Shown here: positions 1 to 7,765 of the stretch, piece by piece | Position numbering within the stretch: position 1 is the first letter of the stretch | Layout: the number at the start of each line of letters is the position of its first letter | Source: Sphingomonas sp. PR090111-T3T-6A | GTDB taxonomy: Bacteria > Pseudomonadota > Alphaproteobacteria > Sphingomonadales > Sphingomonadaceae | Direction: 5' to 3' | DNA: 64,000 nucleotides | Assembly (NCBI RefSeq): GCF_000383095.1 | Contig: NZ_AORL01000004.1 | Location: forward strand, 62,001-126,000 | Program-made: the position numbers and the translations under genes | The notes under the pieces: model-generated | What the model was told of the DNA's origin: nothing | Databases searched by the model: none | Seen by the model: the letters and a program-made list of their open reading frames with translations, nothing else

Positions 1-93
1 GGCGAGCGGCAGCGCCATGGCGGCCAGCAGCAGGCCGAGCAGGAAGCCCGCACAGGCGATCAACAGCGATCGGGCGGCGGCGAAGGCGGTCAT
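1..93 (-). CDS. N-terminus of a membrane or exported protein (truncated by window edge)
   Basis: Only the first 31 codons are inside the window, reading leftwards from an ATG at 91-93. A good Shine-Dalgarno (GGAGG) lies about 7 bases upstream on the minus strand. The peptide begins MTAFAAARSLL and continues as an almost uninterrupted run of Ala, Leu and Gly, so it is either a first transmembrane helix or a signal peptide. Function cannot be assigned from this fragment. Confidence 0.55.
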   Translation of the reverse strand, partial: MTAFAAARSLLIACAGFLLGLLLAAMALPLA

Positions 94-201
94 GGGGCGA
101 TCCTCCACGATCGGGGCTGGTGCTGAGCCAAGCCCCTCGGTGGCTGTCGCGGTGCTGAATGAAAGCATCGACATCCCTGTTATGTGGGGTGGAGGCCGCG
201 C

Positions 202-600
202 TCAGGGAACCCCGGCGTCGGCCTTCTTCTGCGTCTGGCGCTCGGCGCGGGCCTCGGCGAACATCTTCTGCATGCACCCGGTCCAGCCGCCGGAGCCTTC
301 GTTCGAGCAGCTTTGCGTGCCGCTCTTGCCGACGAACTCCACGCTCTTCGCGCGCTGCGCCCAGCTCATGTTGGTGGGCGAGATCTCGTTGTCGCGCAGT
401 TCCTTGGGGATGCGATAGCGCTCGGTTTCGGGCTGGCGGACGCAGACGACGATCTCCTGCCCCGCGCTGGAGGGGCAGCGATCATTGCCGTAGATGATGA
501 TGAAGCGATCCTGCTGCTGCGCGAGCGCGGGCAGTGGCTCCAGCACCGAGAGGCCGAGCGAGGCCGTTGCGATGAGCGAGAGGGAAAGCAGCCTGCGCAT
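202..600 (-). CDS. Small secreted protein with four cysteines, unknown function
   Basis: The 132-residue product starts with a clear Sec signal peptide (MRRLLSLSLIATASLG, then cleavage after about residue 27 at PALA-QQQ). The mature part is hydrophilic and carries four Cys residues (42, 53, 98, 109), which could form two disulfides in the periplasm. That would fit the DsbB gene encoded 1 kb away, but this is inference. I recognise no domain; proteins of this look are common conserved hypotheticals in sphingomonads. It is a single gene, with the macro-domain gene starting divergently about 80 bases away, so the two probably share a promoter region. Confidence 0.7.
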   Translation of the reverse strand: MRRLLSLSLIATASLGLSVLEPLPALAQQQDRFIIIYGNDRCPSSAGQEIVVCVRQPETERYRIPKELRDNEISPTNMSWAQRAKSVEFVGKSGTQSCSNEGSGGWTGCMQKMFAEARAERQTQKKADAGVP

Positions 601-681
601 GATCGTTCGCCTTAGTCCGGCCGTTGAGCCAAAACGGCATGGCGGAGCCGGACGGTTCCCGCAAGCGAAAGGAGGCGGGGC

Positions 682-1185
682 ATGGCGCGGATCGAGCTGG
701 AGCGCGGCGATATCACCGTGATGGCGGTCGACGCGATCGTCAACGCGGCCAACAGCGCGCTGGCGGGCGGCGGCGGCGTGGACGGCGCGATCCATCGCGC
801 GGCGGGGCCGGACCTGAAGGCGGCGAGCATGGCGCTGGCGCCCTGCCCGGCCGGCGAGGCGCGAATCACGCCCGGTTTCCGCCTGTCCGCGCGCTTCGTG
901 GTGCACACGGTCGGCCCGGTGTGGAGCGGCGGCGACCGGGAGGAAGCGGCGCTGCTGGCGCGTTGCTACACCAGAAGCCTCGACCTGGCGGCGGAGGCTG
1001 GCGCGCGATCGATCGCCTTCCCGGCGATCTCGACCGGGATCTACGGCTATCCCAAGGAGGCCGCGGCCATGGTCGCGGTGACGGCGATCCGCGGATGGGC
1101 GGACGCCCGTCCCGACGCCTTCGATCGCGTGGTGCTGGTGGCCTTCTCGGGCGAGGACGAGCGCGCGCTGGCGGCCGCGCTCTAG
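682..1185 (+). CDS. Macro-domain protein, probable O-acetyl-ADP-ribose deacetylase
   Basis: A 167-residue stand-alone macro domain. The N-terminal motif [20 protein letters not shown] followed by AIHRAAG is the ADP-ribose binding signature. A second signature, [16 protein letters not shown], lies near residues 114-129. Enzymes of this YmdB/MacroD type remove ADP-ribose from proteins or deacetylate O-acetyl-ADP-ribose in the cytosol. The start is supported by GGAGG at 671-675, six bases before the ATG. The gene ends only 4 bases from the end of the convergent coq7. Which substrate it uses in vivo cannot be read from sequence. Confidence 0.9.
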   Translation: MARIELERGDITVMAVDAIVNAANSALAGGGGVDGAIHRAAGPDLKAASMALAPCPAGEARITPGFRLSARFVVHTVGPVWSGGDREEAALLARCYTRSLDLAAEAGARSIAFPAISTGIYGYPKEAAAMVAVTAIRGWADARPDAFDRVVLVAFSGEDERALAAAL

Positions 1186-1189
1186 GCCC

Positions 1190-1732
1190 TCAGACGCGCT
1201 TGGAGATGGCGATGGCGGCGCGGCATCCGAAGCGGATCGCCGCCGACAGGATCGGATAGCCGAGCGCCCGCTCCGCGCCCTCGGCCATGGCGGTCTCGCG
1301 ATGCTCGACCTCCTCGGCCTGGAACTCCGCGATCGTCTCGGAGAGCTGCGGATCACGGTCGCCCAGCTCGGCGAGCTGCTCGCCATAATGCTTGTCGATC
1401 TCGGTCTCGATCGCGGCGGTGCAGGCCATCGCGGCCTCGGGCGAGATCAGCGCGGTCGCGGCGCCGAGCAGGAAGCCGGCGCGATCCCAGAAGGGCGCGA
1501 GCAGCGTCGGGCGCACGCCGCGCTCGGCGATGAGCTTGTCGAAGACCTGACGGTGACGCTCCTCCTGCGCAGCCATGCGCGCGATCGGGCGCGCGGCTTC
1601 CGCTCGGTTGCCGAGCACGGCGAGCTGGCCCGCATAGATGCGGGTGGCGCCGAACTCGCCCGCCTGATCGACGCGGATCATCGCGTCGATGTCGGGGGCC
1701 TTCAGCGGGCGGTGGGCTTGGCGATCAGCCAC
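1190..1732 (-). CDS. coq7: Coq7-type demethoxyubiquinone hydroxylase
   Basis: Di-iron membrane-associated monooxygenase that hydroxylates C6 of demethoxyubiquinone late in ubiquinone synthesis. Family hallmarks: MIRVDQAGEFGATRIYAGQ near the N-terminus (first iron-binding Glu), EERH (about 60-65), a central EIDKHYGEQL, and EEVEHRETA near the C-terminus, which together supply the six iron ligands. I chose a GTG start at 1732, which overlaps the end of dsbB by 31 bases and has GGGAGC upstream. The alternative ATG at 1681 would begin directly at the conserved MIRVDQ block and would lose the short N-terminal extension usual in the family. Last gene of the leftward dsbB-coq7 pair. The same pathway is served by ubiA and ubiG elsewhere in the window. 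Confidence 0.9.
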   Translation of the reverse strand: MADRQAHRPLKAPDIDAMIRVDQAGEFGATRIYAGQLAVLGNRAEAARPIARMAAQEERHRQVFDKLIAERGVRPTLLAPFWDRAGFLLGAATALISPEAAMACTAAIETEIDKHYGEQLAELGDRDPQLSETIAEFQAEEVEHRETAMAEGAERALGYPILSAAIRFGCRAAIAISKRV

Positions 1733-2184
1733 AGGATCGATGCTCCCGAAACAAGCGAGAAAAGGGCGTTCCAGCCGGCCAGCGACACACCCCAGAGCGT
1801 CCACTGCGTCTGATCGCAGCGCACGACCGGCGCGGCCATGACCTGGGCGAGGATGTCCTGCCCCGGTCCGCCGAGCACCGGCGCCGTGCACCGGGTGATG
1901 CCGGTCCACCAATGATATTCAACGCCGGCATGATACACGCCGATCGCGCCGGAGATGAGGATCCCCAGTGCCGCCAGCAGCGTGAAGCCGCGCGAGGCCT
2001 TCGGATTCGAACGGAGCAGCACGGCGATGAGCGCGAGCACGAGCGCCGCGAGATGCGGCCAGCGCTGCCACATGCACATCTCGCAGGGCACGAGATGACC
2101 GATATATTGGGACGCGAGCGCGCCGCCCAGCAGCGCGGCGGGAACGAGCACCGCGATCAGGCGGGCGCGGGACAGAGCGGTCAT
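1702..2184 (-). CDS. dsbB: DsbB-family disulfide bond formation protein
   Basis: A 160-residue inner-membrane protein with four predicted transmembrane helices. It carries the two Cys pairs expected of DsbB: PCEMC (Cys34/Cys37) in the first periplasmic loop and Cys99/Cys123 in the second. DsbB reoxidises the periplasmic thiol oxidase DsbA and passes electrons to ubiquinone, so co-location with the ubiquinone gene coq7 is functionally neat. The stop codon lies inside the coq7 reading frame. The start is 15 bases from the ctpA stop, suggesting co-transcription with ctpA. No DsbA is in the window. Confidence 0.9.
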   Translation of the reverse strand: MTALSRARLIAVLVPAALLGGALASQYIGHLVPCEMCMWQRWPHLAALVLALIAVLLRSNPKASRGFTLLAALGILISGAIGVYHAGVEYHWWTGITRCTAPVLGGPGQDILAQVMAAPVVRCDQTQWTLWGVSLAGWNALFSLVSGASILWLIAKPTAR

Positions 2185-2199
2185 GGATGAGTTCCGTCG

Positions 2200-3567
2200 T
2201 CAGTGCTTGGCGGGAGCGGCGAGGGCGACCTTGGGCGCGGGCGCCAGCGGGCCGCCCAGCCGCGCCATCGTCTGGAGCGCGTAGTTGAGCTGGAAGTCGG
2301 TGACCCCCTGCTTCTTCAGCGCGTCGGCCGTCACGGTGAAGCGCGGATCGGTCTTGTCGTCGGCCTCCAGCACGCTGTCGTCCACCTTCGCCTCGTTGAT
2401 GAGGTGGCGGCGCAGGTCGTTCTCGCGGAACTTCGGACGATCCTTGTAATCCGGATCGGAAAGCTGCGGGACCATCACGTCGGGCTGGATGCCGCCTTCC
2501 TGCACCGAGCGGCCCGACGGCGTGAAATAGCGCGCCGTGGTGAGGCGCAGCGCCGTATCCTCGGTCAGGGGCAGCAGCGTCTGCACCGAGCCCTTGCCGA
2601 AGCTGCGCTCGCCCATCACCAGCGCGCGGCGCTGATCCTGAAGCGCGCCCGCCACGATCTCGGCCGCCGAGGCCGAGCCGGCATTGACCAGCACGATCAC
2701 CGGGAGACCCTTCGCGTCATCGCCGGGGTGGGCGTAATAGCGCTCGATATCGTCCTTGGCGCGGCCGCGCTGGGAGACGATCTCGCCATGATCGAGGAAG
2801 GCGTCGGCCGTCTCGATCGCCTGATCGAGCAACCCTCCGGGGTCGTCGCGCAGATCGATCACATAGCCGGTCGGCAGCCCGCCATTGGCCTTGGTGATGG
2901 CGGCGATCGCGGCCCGCGTGTCAGCGCCGGTCTGCTTCGAGAAGCTGTTGATGTTGATGATGCCGATGTGGTTCTTGATCTCCCACTTCACCGGCTTGAT
3001 GACGATGTTCTCGCGGGTGAGCGTCACGTCGAAGGGTTTGTCGCGGCCGGGGCGCACGATGGTGAGCGTCACCTTGGTGCCCGGATCGCCGCGCATCTGG
3101 TCGACCGCATCGTCGAGCGTGGTGCCGTAGATCAGCTTGCCGTTGATGTGGGTGATATAGTCGCCGGACTTGATGCCCGCGCGCCAGGCCGGGGTATCCT
3201 CGGTCGGCGTCACCACCTTCACCACGCCGTCTTCCGCTTGCACGGTGAGGCCGAGGCCGCCGTAATTGCCGTCGGTCGTCAGCTTCATCTGCTGGAAGTC
3301 GTGCGAGTCCAGATAGGAGCTGTGCGGATCGAGGCTCGCCAGCATCCCGTCGATCGCGCCCTTGATGAGCGCCTTGTCGTCGGTCTTGTCGACATAGTCG
3401 GAACGGATCTTCTGGAAGACGTTCATGAACTGGTCGAGCTGGTGATAGGTGTCGGAGGCCTTGTCGGACTCGGCGGCGCGTGCGCTCTGGACGGTGGGGA
3501 TCAGCATCGTCGGGATGGCGGCACCCGCAGCCAGCAGGGCAATCGAGCGCAACAGGGACTTCGGCAT
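2200..3567 (-). CDS. ctpA: Carboxy-terminal processing protease, S41 family
   Basis: A 455-residue exported serine protease that trims C-termini of periplasmic proteins and often cell-wall enzymes. The order is signal peptide (1-32, ending SARAA), helical region, PDZ domain (about 95-175), then the S41 catalytic domain. The catalytic dyad is visible: Ser300 in NAGSASAAEIVAGAL and Lys325 in GERSFGKGSVQ, 25 residues apart as in Prc. I preferred the ATG at 3567 (MPKSLLRS, SD GGAAAG) because an upstream start at 3606 adds a charged segment before the signal peptide. It lies directly downstream of envC, a conserved pairing in alphaproteobacteria that links it to cell separation. Confidence 0.95.
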   Translation of the reverse strand: MPKSLLRSIALLAAGAAIPTMLIPTVQSARAAESDKASDTYHQLDQFMNVFQKIRSDYVDKTDDKALIKGAIDGMLASLDPHSSYLDSHDFQQMKLTTDGNYGGLGLTVQAEDGVVKVVTPTEDTPAWRAGIKSGDYITHINGKLIYGTTLDDAVDQMRGDPGTKVTLTIVRPGRDKPFDVTLTRENIVIKPVKWEIKNHIGIININSFSKQTGADTRAAIAAITKANGGLPTGYVIDLRDDPGGLLDQAIETADAFLDHGEIVSQRGRAKDDIERYYAHPGDDAKGLPVIVLVNAGSASAAEIVAGALQDQRRALVMGERSFGKGSVQTLLPLTEDTALRLTTARYFTPSGRSVQEGGIQPDVMVPQLSDPDYKDRPKFRENDLRRHLINEAKVDDSVLEADDKTDPRFTVTADALKKQGVTDFQLNYALQTMARLGGPLAPAPKVALAAPAKH

Positions 3568-3653
3568 CGAGTCTCGTCTTTCCGTGGGGCCGGGGTGCCC
3601 CTCCATGACAACTGTTACCGCGTTTCGTCCGAAGGCAAAAGCGGCGGAAATTC

Positions 3654-4844
3654 TCAGCCGCTCTGCGCCATGGCGAGGATGTCGACGGGGCGGTTGTCGC
3701 GGCGCAGCTCGGCGGTGATGGGGGAGGCGCTCGCGCCGGCGCGGCCTATGAGGTCGCCGGGGCGGAGCTGCTGGCCGACCTTCACCGCCACCGTGTCGAG
3801 CCCGGTCAGGGTCGTCGTCCAGCCGCCGCCATGGCCGAGGATGACGATTCGGCCATAGCTGCGAAAAGCCCCGGCATAGAGCACGGTGGCGACCGTGGGC
3901 GCGCGCACGTCCGTGCCCGGGGCCGCCGTGACGGTGAGGCCGCGCGCGCGGATGCCGGCGCTCGATACCTCGCCATAGCCGGTCGCGATCGCCCCGCTCA
4001 CCGGCAGGCGATAGCGCTCAGGCCCGGCATGGGCGGGCACGGCGTCGTCGGGCCCGGCGGGGCGCGGATCGGGGCCGGCGAGGCGCGCGAGACGGGCGCG
4101 GACATCGCCAGCCTCCGCCATGGCCTGCATCCGGTCGGCGATGTCGCGGGCGTCCTCGCCGAGGCCGATGGCGCGCTCCTCCTCCTGCGCCGCCTGATCG
4201 GCGAGGCGCTGCGAGCGGCGGATGGCGGTGGCTTCCATCGCTGCGAAGGCCTGCCGGCGGGTGGCGAGCAGTTTGCGGCTGGCATCGAGTGCGGCGGCGG
4301 CGCGCTCGGCGTCGCCATGAAGTTCGGTCTGTTTGGCGAGTTCCGCCTGAAGCGCCGCCGTGCGCGCATGGATCACCGGCAGCGTGTCGGCGAGCAGCAG
4401 GCGGACATGGACCATGTCGTCGAGCGAGCCCGGCTGGGCGATGGCGAGCGCGGGCGGGCGGCGCGCCATGGTCTGGAGCGCGGCGACGAGGTGCAGGATG
4501 GGCCCCTGCTTCTCGGCGATATGGCTGCGCTGGTCGGCCTGAAGCCGGGCGATCAGCGCGATCCGGGCCTGCGCGGCGGCGAGATCGGATTCGGCGGCCT
4601 GCACCTGAAGCCCAAGCGCGGCGGCCTGCGCACGGGCGCGGTCGGCCTCGTTGCTCGCCTGCTCGGCAGCCTGGTTGAGCGCCGCGGCGCGGGCTTCGGC
4701 CTCGGACGCCGCCCGCTTGGCACCGACCAGCGCGTTGCGGACGTCGCCGATGGCAGGCGCGAGGTCGGGCGCTTCGGCGGGCGCGGCGGCCGTCGCCAGC
4801 GCCGTCACCGCAAGCCCCGCCATGATCGCCCCCCGCGCGGCCAT
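3654..4844 (-). CDS. envC: EnvC-like murein hydrolase activator (degenerate LytM/M23 domain)
   Basis: A 396-residue exported protein: signal peptide (to about 30, AAAPAEA), a long Ala/Glu/Gln-rich coiled coil (about 35-235), then a C-terminal LytM domain (about 275-390). The zinc ligands of active M23 peptidases are not evident: the usual His-x-Gly-x-Asp stretch reads RGLTVTAAPG, and the last HxH motif reads TAELRRD. This matches EnvC, which activates septal amidases rather than cutting peptidoglycan itself. The start is the ATG that overlaps the rlmH stop as TGATG. Upstream of ctpA in the same leftward operon. Confidence 0.88.
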   Translation of the reverse strand: MAARGAIMAGLAVTALATAAAPAEAPDLAPAIGDVRNALVGAKRAASEAEARAAALNQAAEQASNEADRARAQAAALGLQVQAAESDLAAAQARIALIARLQADQRSHIAEKQGPILHLVAALQTMARRPPALAIAQPGSLDDMVHVRLLLADTLPVIHARTAALQAELAKQTELHGDAERAAAALDASRKLLATRRQAFAAMEATAIRRSQRLADQAAQEEERAIGLGEDARDIADRMQAMAEAGDVRARLARLAGPDPRPAGPDDAVPAHAGPERYRLPVSGAIATGYGEVSSAGIRARGLTVTAAPGTDVRAPTVATVLYAGAFRSYGRIVILGHGGGWTTTLTGLDTVAVKVGQQLRPGDLIGRAGASASPITAELRRDNRPVDILAMAQSG

Positions 4845-5266
4845 CAGCCCTCGCGGTGATAGGGGTGGCCGGCGAGGATGCTCGATGCCCGCCAGAGTTG
4901 CTCGGCCAGCATAGCGCGGGCCATCATGTGCGGCCATGTCGCCTTGCCGAAGGCGAGGAGGAGATCGGCCCTGGCCCGCGTCTCGTCCTCATGCCCGTCG
5001 GCGGCGCCGATCAGGAAGCGCACCTCGCGCACCCCGTCGTCGCGCCAGCGGCCGAGGATCGCCGCCAGCTCGCGCGACGGCAGATCCCGCCCCGTCTCGT
5101 CGAGCGCGACGAGCTTTGCGCCGGGCGCAAGCTCGGGCATCCGCCCACCGGTGTCGGGCAGCTCGCTGACCTTGGTCGGCCAGCTCACGCGCTTCAGATA
5201 GCGATCGACCAGCTCGGCCTCGGGGCTGCGCCCGATCCGCCCGCGGGCGACGATGTGGAGCAGCAA
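4844..5266 (-). CDS. rlmH: 23S rRNA pseudouridine-1915 N3-methyltransferase
   Basis: A 140-residue SPOUT-class methyltransferase that methylates the pseudouridine at 1915 in helix 69 of assembled 70S ribosomes using SAM. The knot region FLIGAADGHEDE (about 96-107, usually FxIGGAxG) and the C-terminal block HMMARAMLAEQLWRA with HPYHREG are diagnostic, and the length is normal for the family (about 140-156). It is 12 bases from rsfS and overlaps envC by one base. The rsfS-rlmH pairing is conserved across bacteria. Confidence 0.95.
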   Translation of the reverse strand: MLLHIVARGRIGRSPEAELVDRYLKRVSWPTKVSELPDTGGRMPELAPGAKLVALDETGRDLPSRELAAILGRWRDDGVREVRFLIGAADGHEDETRARADLLLAFGKATWPHMMARAMLAEQLWRASSILAGHPYHREG

Positions 5267-5278
5267 GGCCGGCTGGCG

Positions 5279-5713
5279 TCAGGCGCCGGGCGGCGGCGCG
5301 GGCGGATTGGAGGGCGAGGCCGTCGCCGCGCTCTCGTCGCCGAACGCCCACATCCGCTCCAGATTGTAGAAGCTGCGCACTTCCGGGCGGAACAGGTGGA
5401 CGATCACGTCGCCGGCATCGATCAGCACCCAGTCGGCGGCGGGCAGGCCCTCGATCTTGGGGCTGCGGCCGACCTGCGCCTTCACCTTCTCGGCCAGCTT
5501 CACCGCCATGGACGACACCTGCCGGCTCGAACGGCCGGAGGCGATCACCATGTAGTCGGCGATGCTGGTCTTGCCGGCGAGCGGGATCGAGATGGTCTCG
5601 ACCGCCTGATCGTCCTCAAGCGACTGGAGCACCAGCGTGTGGAGCGCCTCGGCCTCCGGTGAAGCGGCGGGGCCACCCGTCATGTCGCGGGTGGCGGCGG
5701 TAGAAGCAGGCAA
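5279..5713 (-). CDS. rsfS: Ribosome silencing factor RsfS (YbeB/Iojap)
   Basis: RsfS binds uL14 on the large subunit and blocks subunit joining in starved cells. The conserved core is present: KTSIADYMVIASGRSSRQV, KIEGLPAADWVLIDAGDVIVH and YNLERMW. A short Pro/Ala-rich tail follows. Two starts are possible: TTG at 5713, which has a strong GGAGG 4 bases upstream and gives 144 residues, or ATG at 5683, which makes an ATGA overlap with the nadD stop and gives 134 residues. I give the longer form. The gene is downstream of nadD, a very common arrangement. Confidence 0.92.
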   Translation of the reverse strand: MPASTAATRDMTGGPAASPEAEALHTLVLQSLEDDQAVETISIPLAGKTSIADYMVIASGRSSRQVSSMAVKLAEKVKAQVGRSPKIEGLPAADWVLIDAGDVIVHLFRPEVRSFYNLERMWAFGDESAATASPSNPPAPPPGA

Positions 5714-6369
5714 TGAACCTCCGGGGGAACGAGCCGGCGCGTCACGCGATCGCGCAGGGCTCTTGGGTTAGTACGGCGATGCCAATCGGGATCGGCGGCC
5801 CGCCGGGCGGTGGCTGAAGTCGGGTCAGGAACAGTGTGCATCAGCACGAGTGCCGGCAAACTCCATCGCGTCCACCGCTTCGCACCCGAAGCGGACCGGC
5901 CGAAGCGGCCCAGCCAGCCCATCGCTACACCAGATCGGGCGGTCGCATCATAACCCGGACGCGCGATCACGGCAATGGGAAGCGTCGCGGCGATCTTCCG
6001 CCAATCCTTCCACAGCGCGAACTGGGCGAGATTGTCGGCGCCCATGATCCAGATGAAGCGGTCGCGGGGATAGCGGCGGACGATCTTGCGGAGCGTGTCG
6101 ACGGTGTAGCGCGTGCCCAGCGTCGCCTCGATCGCGGTGGGCACGATCGGCGCGCGGCGGGCCATGCGCTCGGCAGACGCGAGGCGGTCGGCGAGCGAGG
6201 CCATGTCCGGCGAGCCCGCCTTCAGCGGGTTGCCCGGCGACACCAGCCACCAGACCTCGTCCAGCCCGAGCGCTTCGAGCGCGAACAGGCTGATCCGCCG
6301 GTGTGCGGCATGGGCCGGGTTGAAGGAACCGCCGAGCAGGCCGATCCGCCTGCCGCCACCTCGCTTCAC
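5680..6369 (-). CDS. nadD: Nicotinate-nucleotide adenylyltransferase
   Basis: Converts nicotinic acid mononucleotide plus ATP to deamido-NAD in NAD synthesis. The nucleotidyltransferase signature GGSFNPAHAAHRR is at the N-terminus (the usual GH is AH here), followed by MGADNLAQFALWKDW, the substrate-binding block. I start at GTG 6369 (KRGGGRRIGLLGG), 10 bases after the proA stop. Upstream in-frame starts run into proA. About 229 residues, typical for alphaproteobacteria. Part of the proA-nadD-rsfS-rlmH run. Confidence 0.93.
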   Translation of the reverse strand: MKRGGGRRIGLLGGSFNPAHAAHRRISLFALEALGLDEVWWLVSPGNPLKAGSPDMASLADRLASAERMARRAPIVPTAIEATLGTRYTVDTLRKIVRRYPRDRFIWIMGADNLAQFALWKDWRKIAATLPIAVIARPGYDATARSGVAMGWLGRFGRSASGAKRWTRWSLPALVLMHTVPDPTSATARRAADPDWHRRTNPRALRDRVTRRLVPPEVHCLLLPPPPAT

Positions 6370-6379
6370 GCTTTGTCTC

Positions 6380-7669
6380 TCAAGGCCGTGTCTGCCCCGT
6401 GCCGCGCACCTGCCATTTGTAGGTGGTGAGCCCTTCGAGCGCGACCGGGCCGCGCGCATGGAGGCGGCCGGTCGAGATGCCGATCTCGGCGCCCAGCCCG
6501 AACTCGCCGCCGTCGGCGAACTGGGTCGAAGCGTTCCACATCACGATCGCGCTGTCGACGGCGTTGAGGAAATGCTCGGCGACATCGGAGTCCTCGGCGA
6601 TGATCGCGTCGGTGTGGTGCGAGGCGTGGGCGGCGATGTGGCGACAAGCGCCCTCCACGCCGTCGACGAAGCCGACGGAGCAGATCGCGTCGAGATATTC
6701 GGTGTCCCAGTCCTCGTTCGATGCGGGCGTGATGCGGGGATCGAGCGCTTGCGTTTCCGCATCGCCACGGAGCGCACAGCCGGCGTCGAGGAGGGCGCGG
6801 ACGAGGCCGGCGGCCTCGGGATAGGCGCGGTCGATCAGCAGCGTCTCGGTCGCGCCGCAGACGCCGGTGCGGCGGAGCTTGGCGTTGACGGCGATCGCCT
6901 CCGCCATCGCCGGATCGGCCGAAGCGTGGACGAAGCTGTGGTTGATGCCGTCGAGATGGGCGAGCACGGGCACGCGCGCCTCGGCCTGCACGCGCGCGAC
7001 GAGGCCCTTGCCGCCGCGCGGGATGATGATGTCGACCAGCCCTTGCGCTCGCAGCAGCGCGCCCACGGCGGCGCGGTCGGAGGTGGGCACAAGCTGCACC
7101 ACATCGACCGGAAGCCCGGCGGCGGCGATGCCGTCGGCGAGCGCGGCATGGATGGCGGCGTTGGAGGCGCGCGCCTCCGAGCCGCCGCGCAGGATCGCGG
7201 CATTGCCCGCCATCAGCGCCAGCGCGCCCGCGTCGGCGGTGACGTTGGGGCGGCTCTCATAGATGATGCCGACCACGCCCAGCGGCACGCGGACGCGGCG
7301 CAGCTCCAGCCCGTTGGGACGTTCGCGCCGGTCGATCACTTGGCCTACCGGATCGTCGAGCCCGGCCACCGCTTCCAACGCCTCCGCGATGCCTTCCAGC
7401 CGCGCGGGCGTGAGCGTCAGCCGGTCCTTCATCGCTGCCGCCATGCCGTTGGCGTCAGCGCGGGCGAGGTCTTCGCCGTTGGCGGCGAGGATCGCCTCCG
7501 ACCGCTCGCGCAGCAGGCGCGCGGCGTGACGGAGCGCTTCCCCCTTCTGCTCCGTCGGCGCGGCGGCGAGGATCGTGGCGGCGGCGCGGGCGCGGCGGCC
7601 CATCGCGCCGATCAGCGTGTCGGCAGCCTCCTCGGTGAGCGCGCCGGTCTGGGGCAGGGGAATATCCAT
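6380..7669 (-). CDS. proA: Glutamate-5-semialdehyde dehydrogenase (gamma-glutamyl phosphate reductase)
   Basis: A 429-residue NADPH-dependent enzyme that reduces gamma-glutamyl phosphate in the second step of proline synthesis. It has an aldehyde-dehydrogenase fold; the catalytic Cys is in the segment RRTGVCGATETLL (about 290-300). Other ProA hallmarks are GVVGIIYESRPNVTADA, IIPRGGKGL and the C-terminal ALEGLTTYKW. First gene of the leftward run. The partner kinase proB is not within the window. The start is the ATG at 7667-7669, right after the promoter interval shared with the divergent DUF3667 gene. Confidence 0.96.
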   Translation of the reverse strand: MDIPLPQTGALTEEAADTLIGAMGRRARAAATILAAAPTEQKGEALRHAARLLRERSEAILAANGEDLARADANGMAAAMKDRLTLTPARLEGIAEALEAVAGLDDPVGQVIDRRERPNGLELRRVRVPLGVVGIIYESRPNVTADAGALALMAGNAAILRGGSEARASNAAIHAALADGIAAAGLPVDVVQLVPTSDRAAVGALLRAQGLVDIIIPRGGKGLVARVQAEARVPVLAHLDGINHSFVHASADPAMAEAIAVNAKLRRTGVCGATETLLIDRAYPEAAGLVRALLDAGCALRGDAETQALDPRITPASNEDWDTEYLDAICSVGFVDGVEGACRHIAAHASHHTDAIIAEDSDVAEHFLNAVDSAIVMWNASTQFADGGEFGLGAEIGISTGRLHARGPVALEGLTTYKWQVRGTGQTRP

Positions 7670-7765
7670 CCCCGCCGATTAGCAGAATGTGCCCCGATCG
7701 GGCACCCTCTCGACCGCCCGCCCGCTTGCGGCTTATTCTTGGGCCGGGGAAACAGGGGATTGGGA

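Noticed and set aside
6113-7765. Plus-strand extension of the DUF3667 frame by more than 500 codons
   Set aside because: It runs antisense to nadD and proA, which are well conserved. The family begins at the zinc ribbon, just after 7766.
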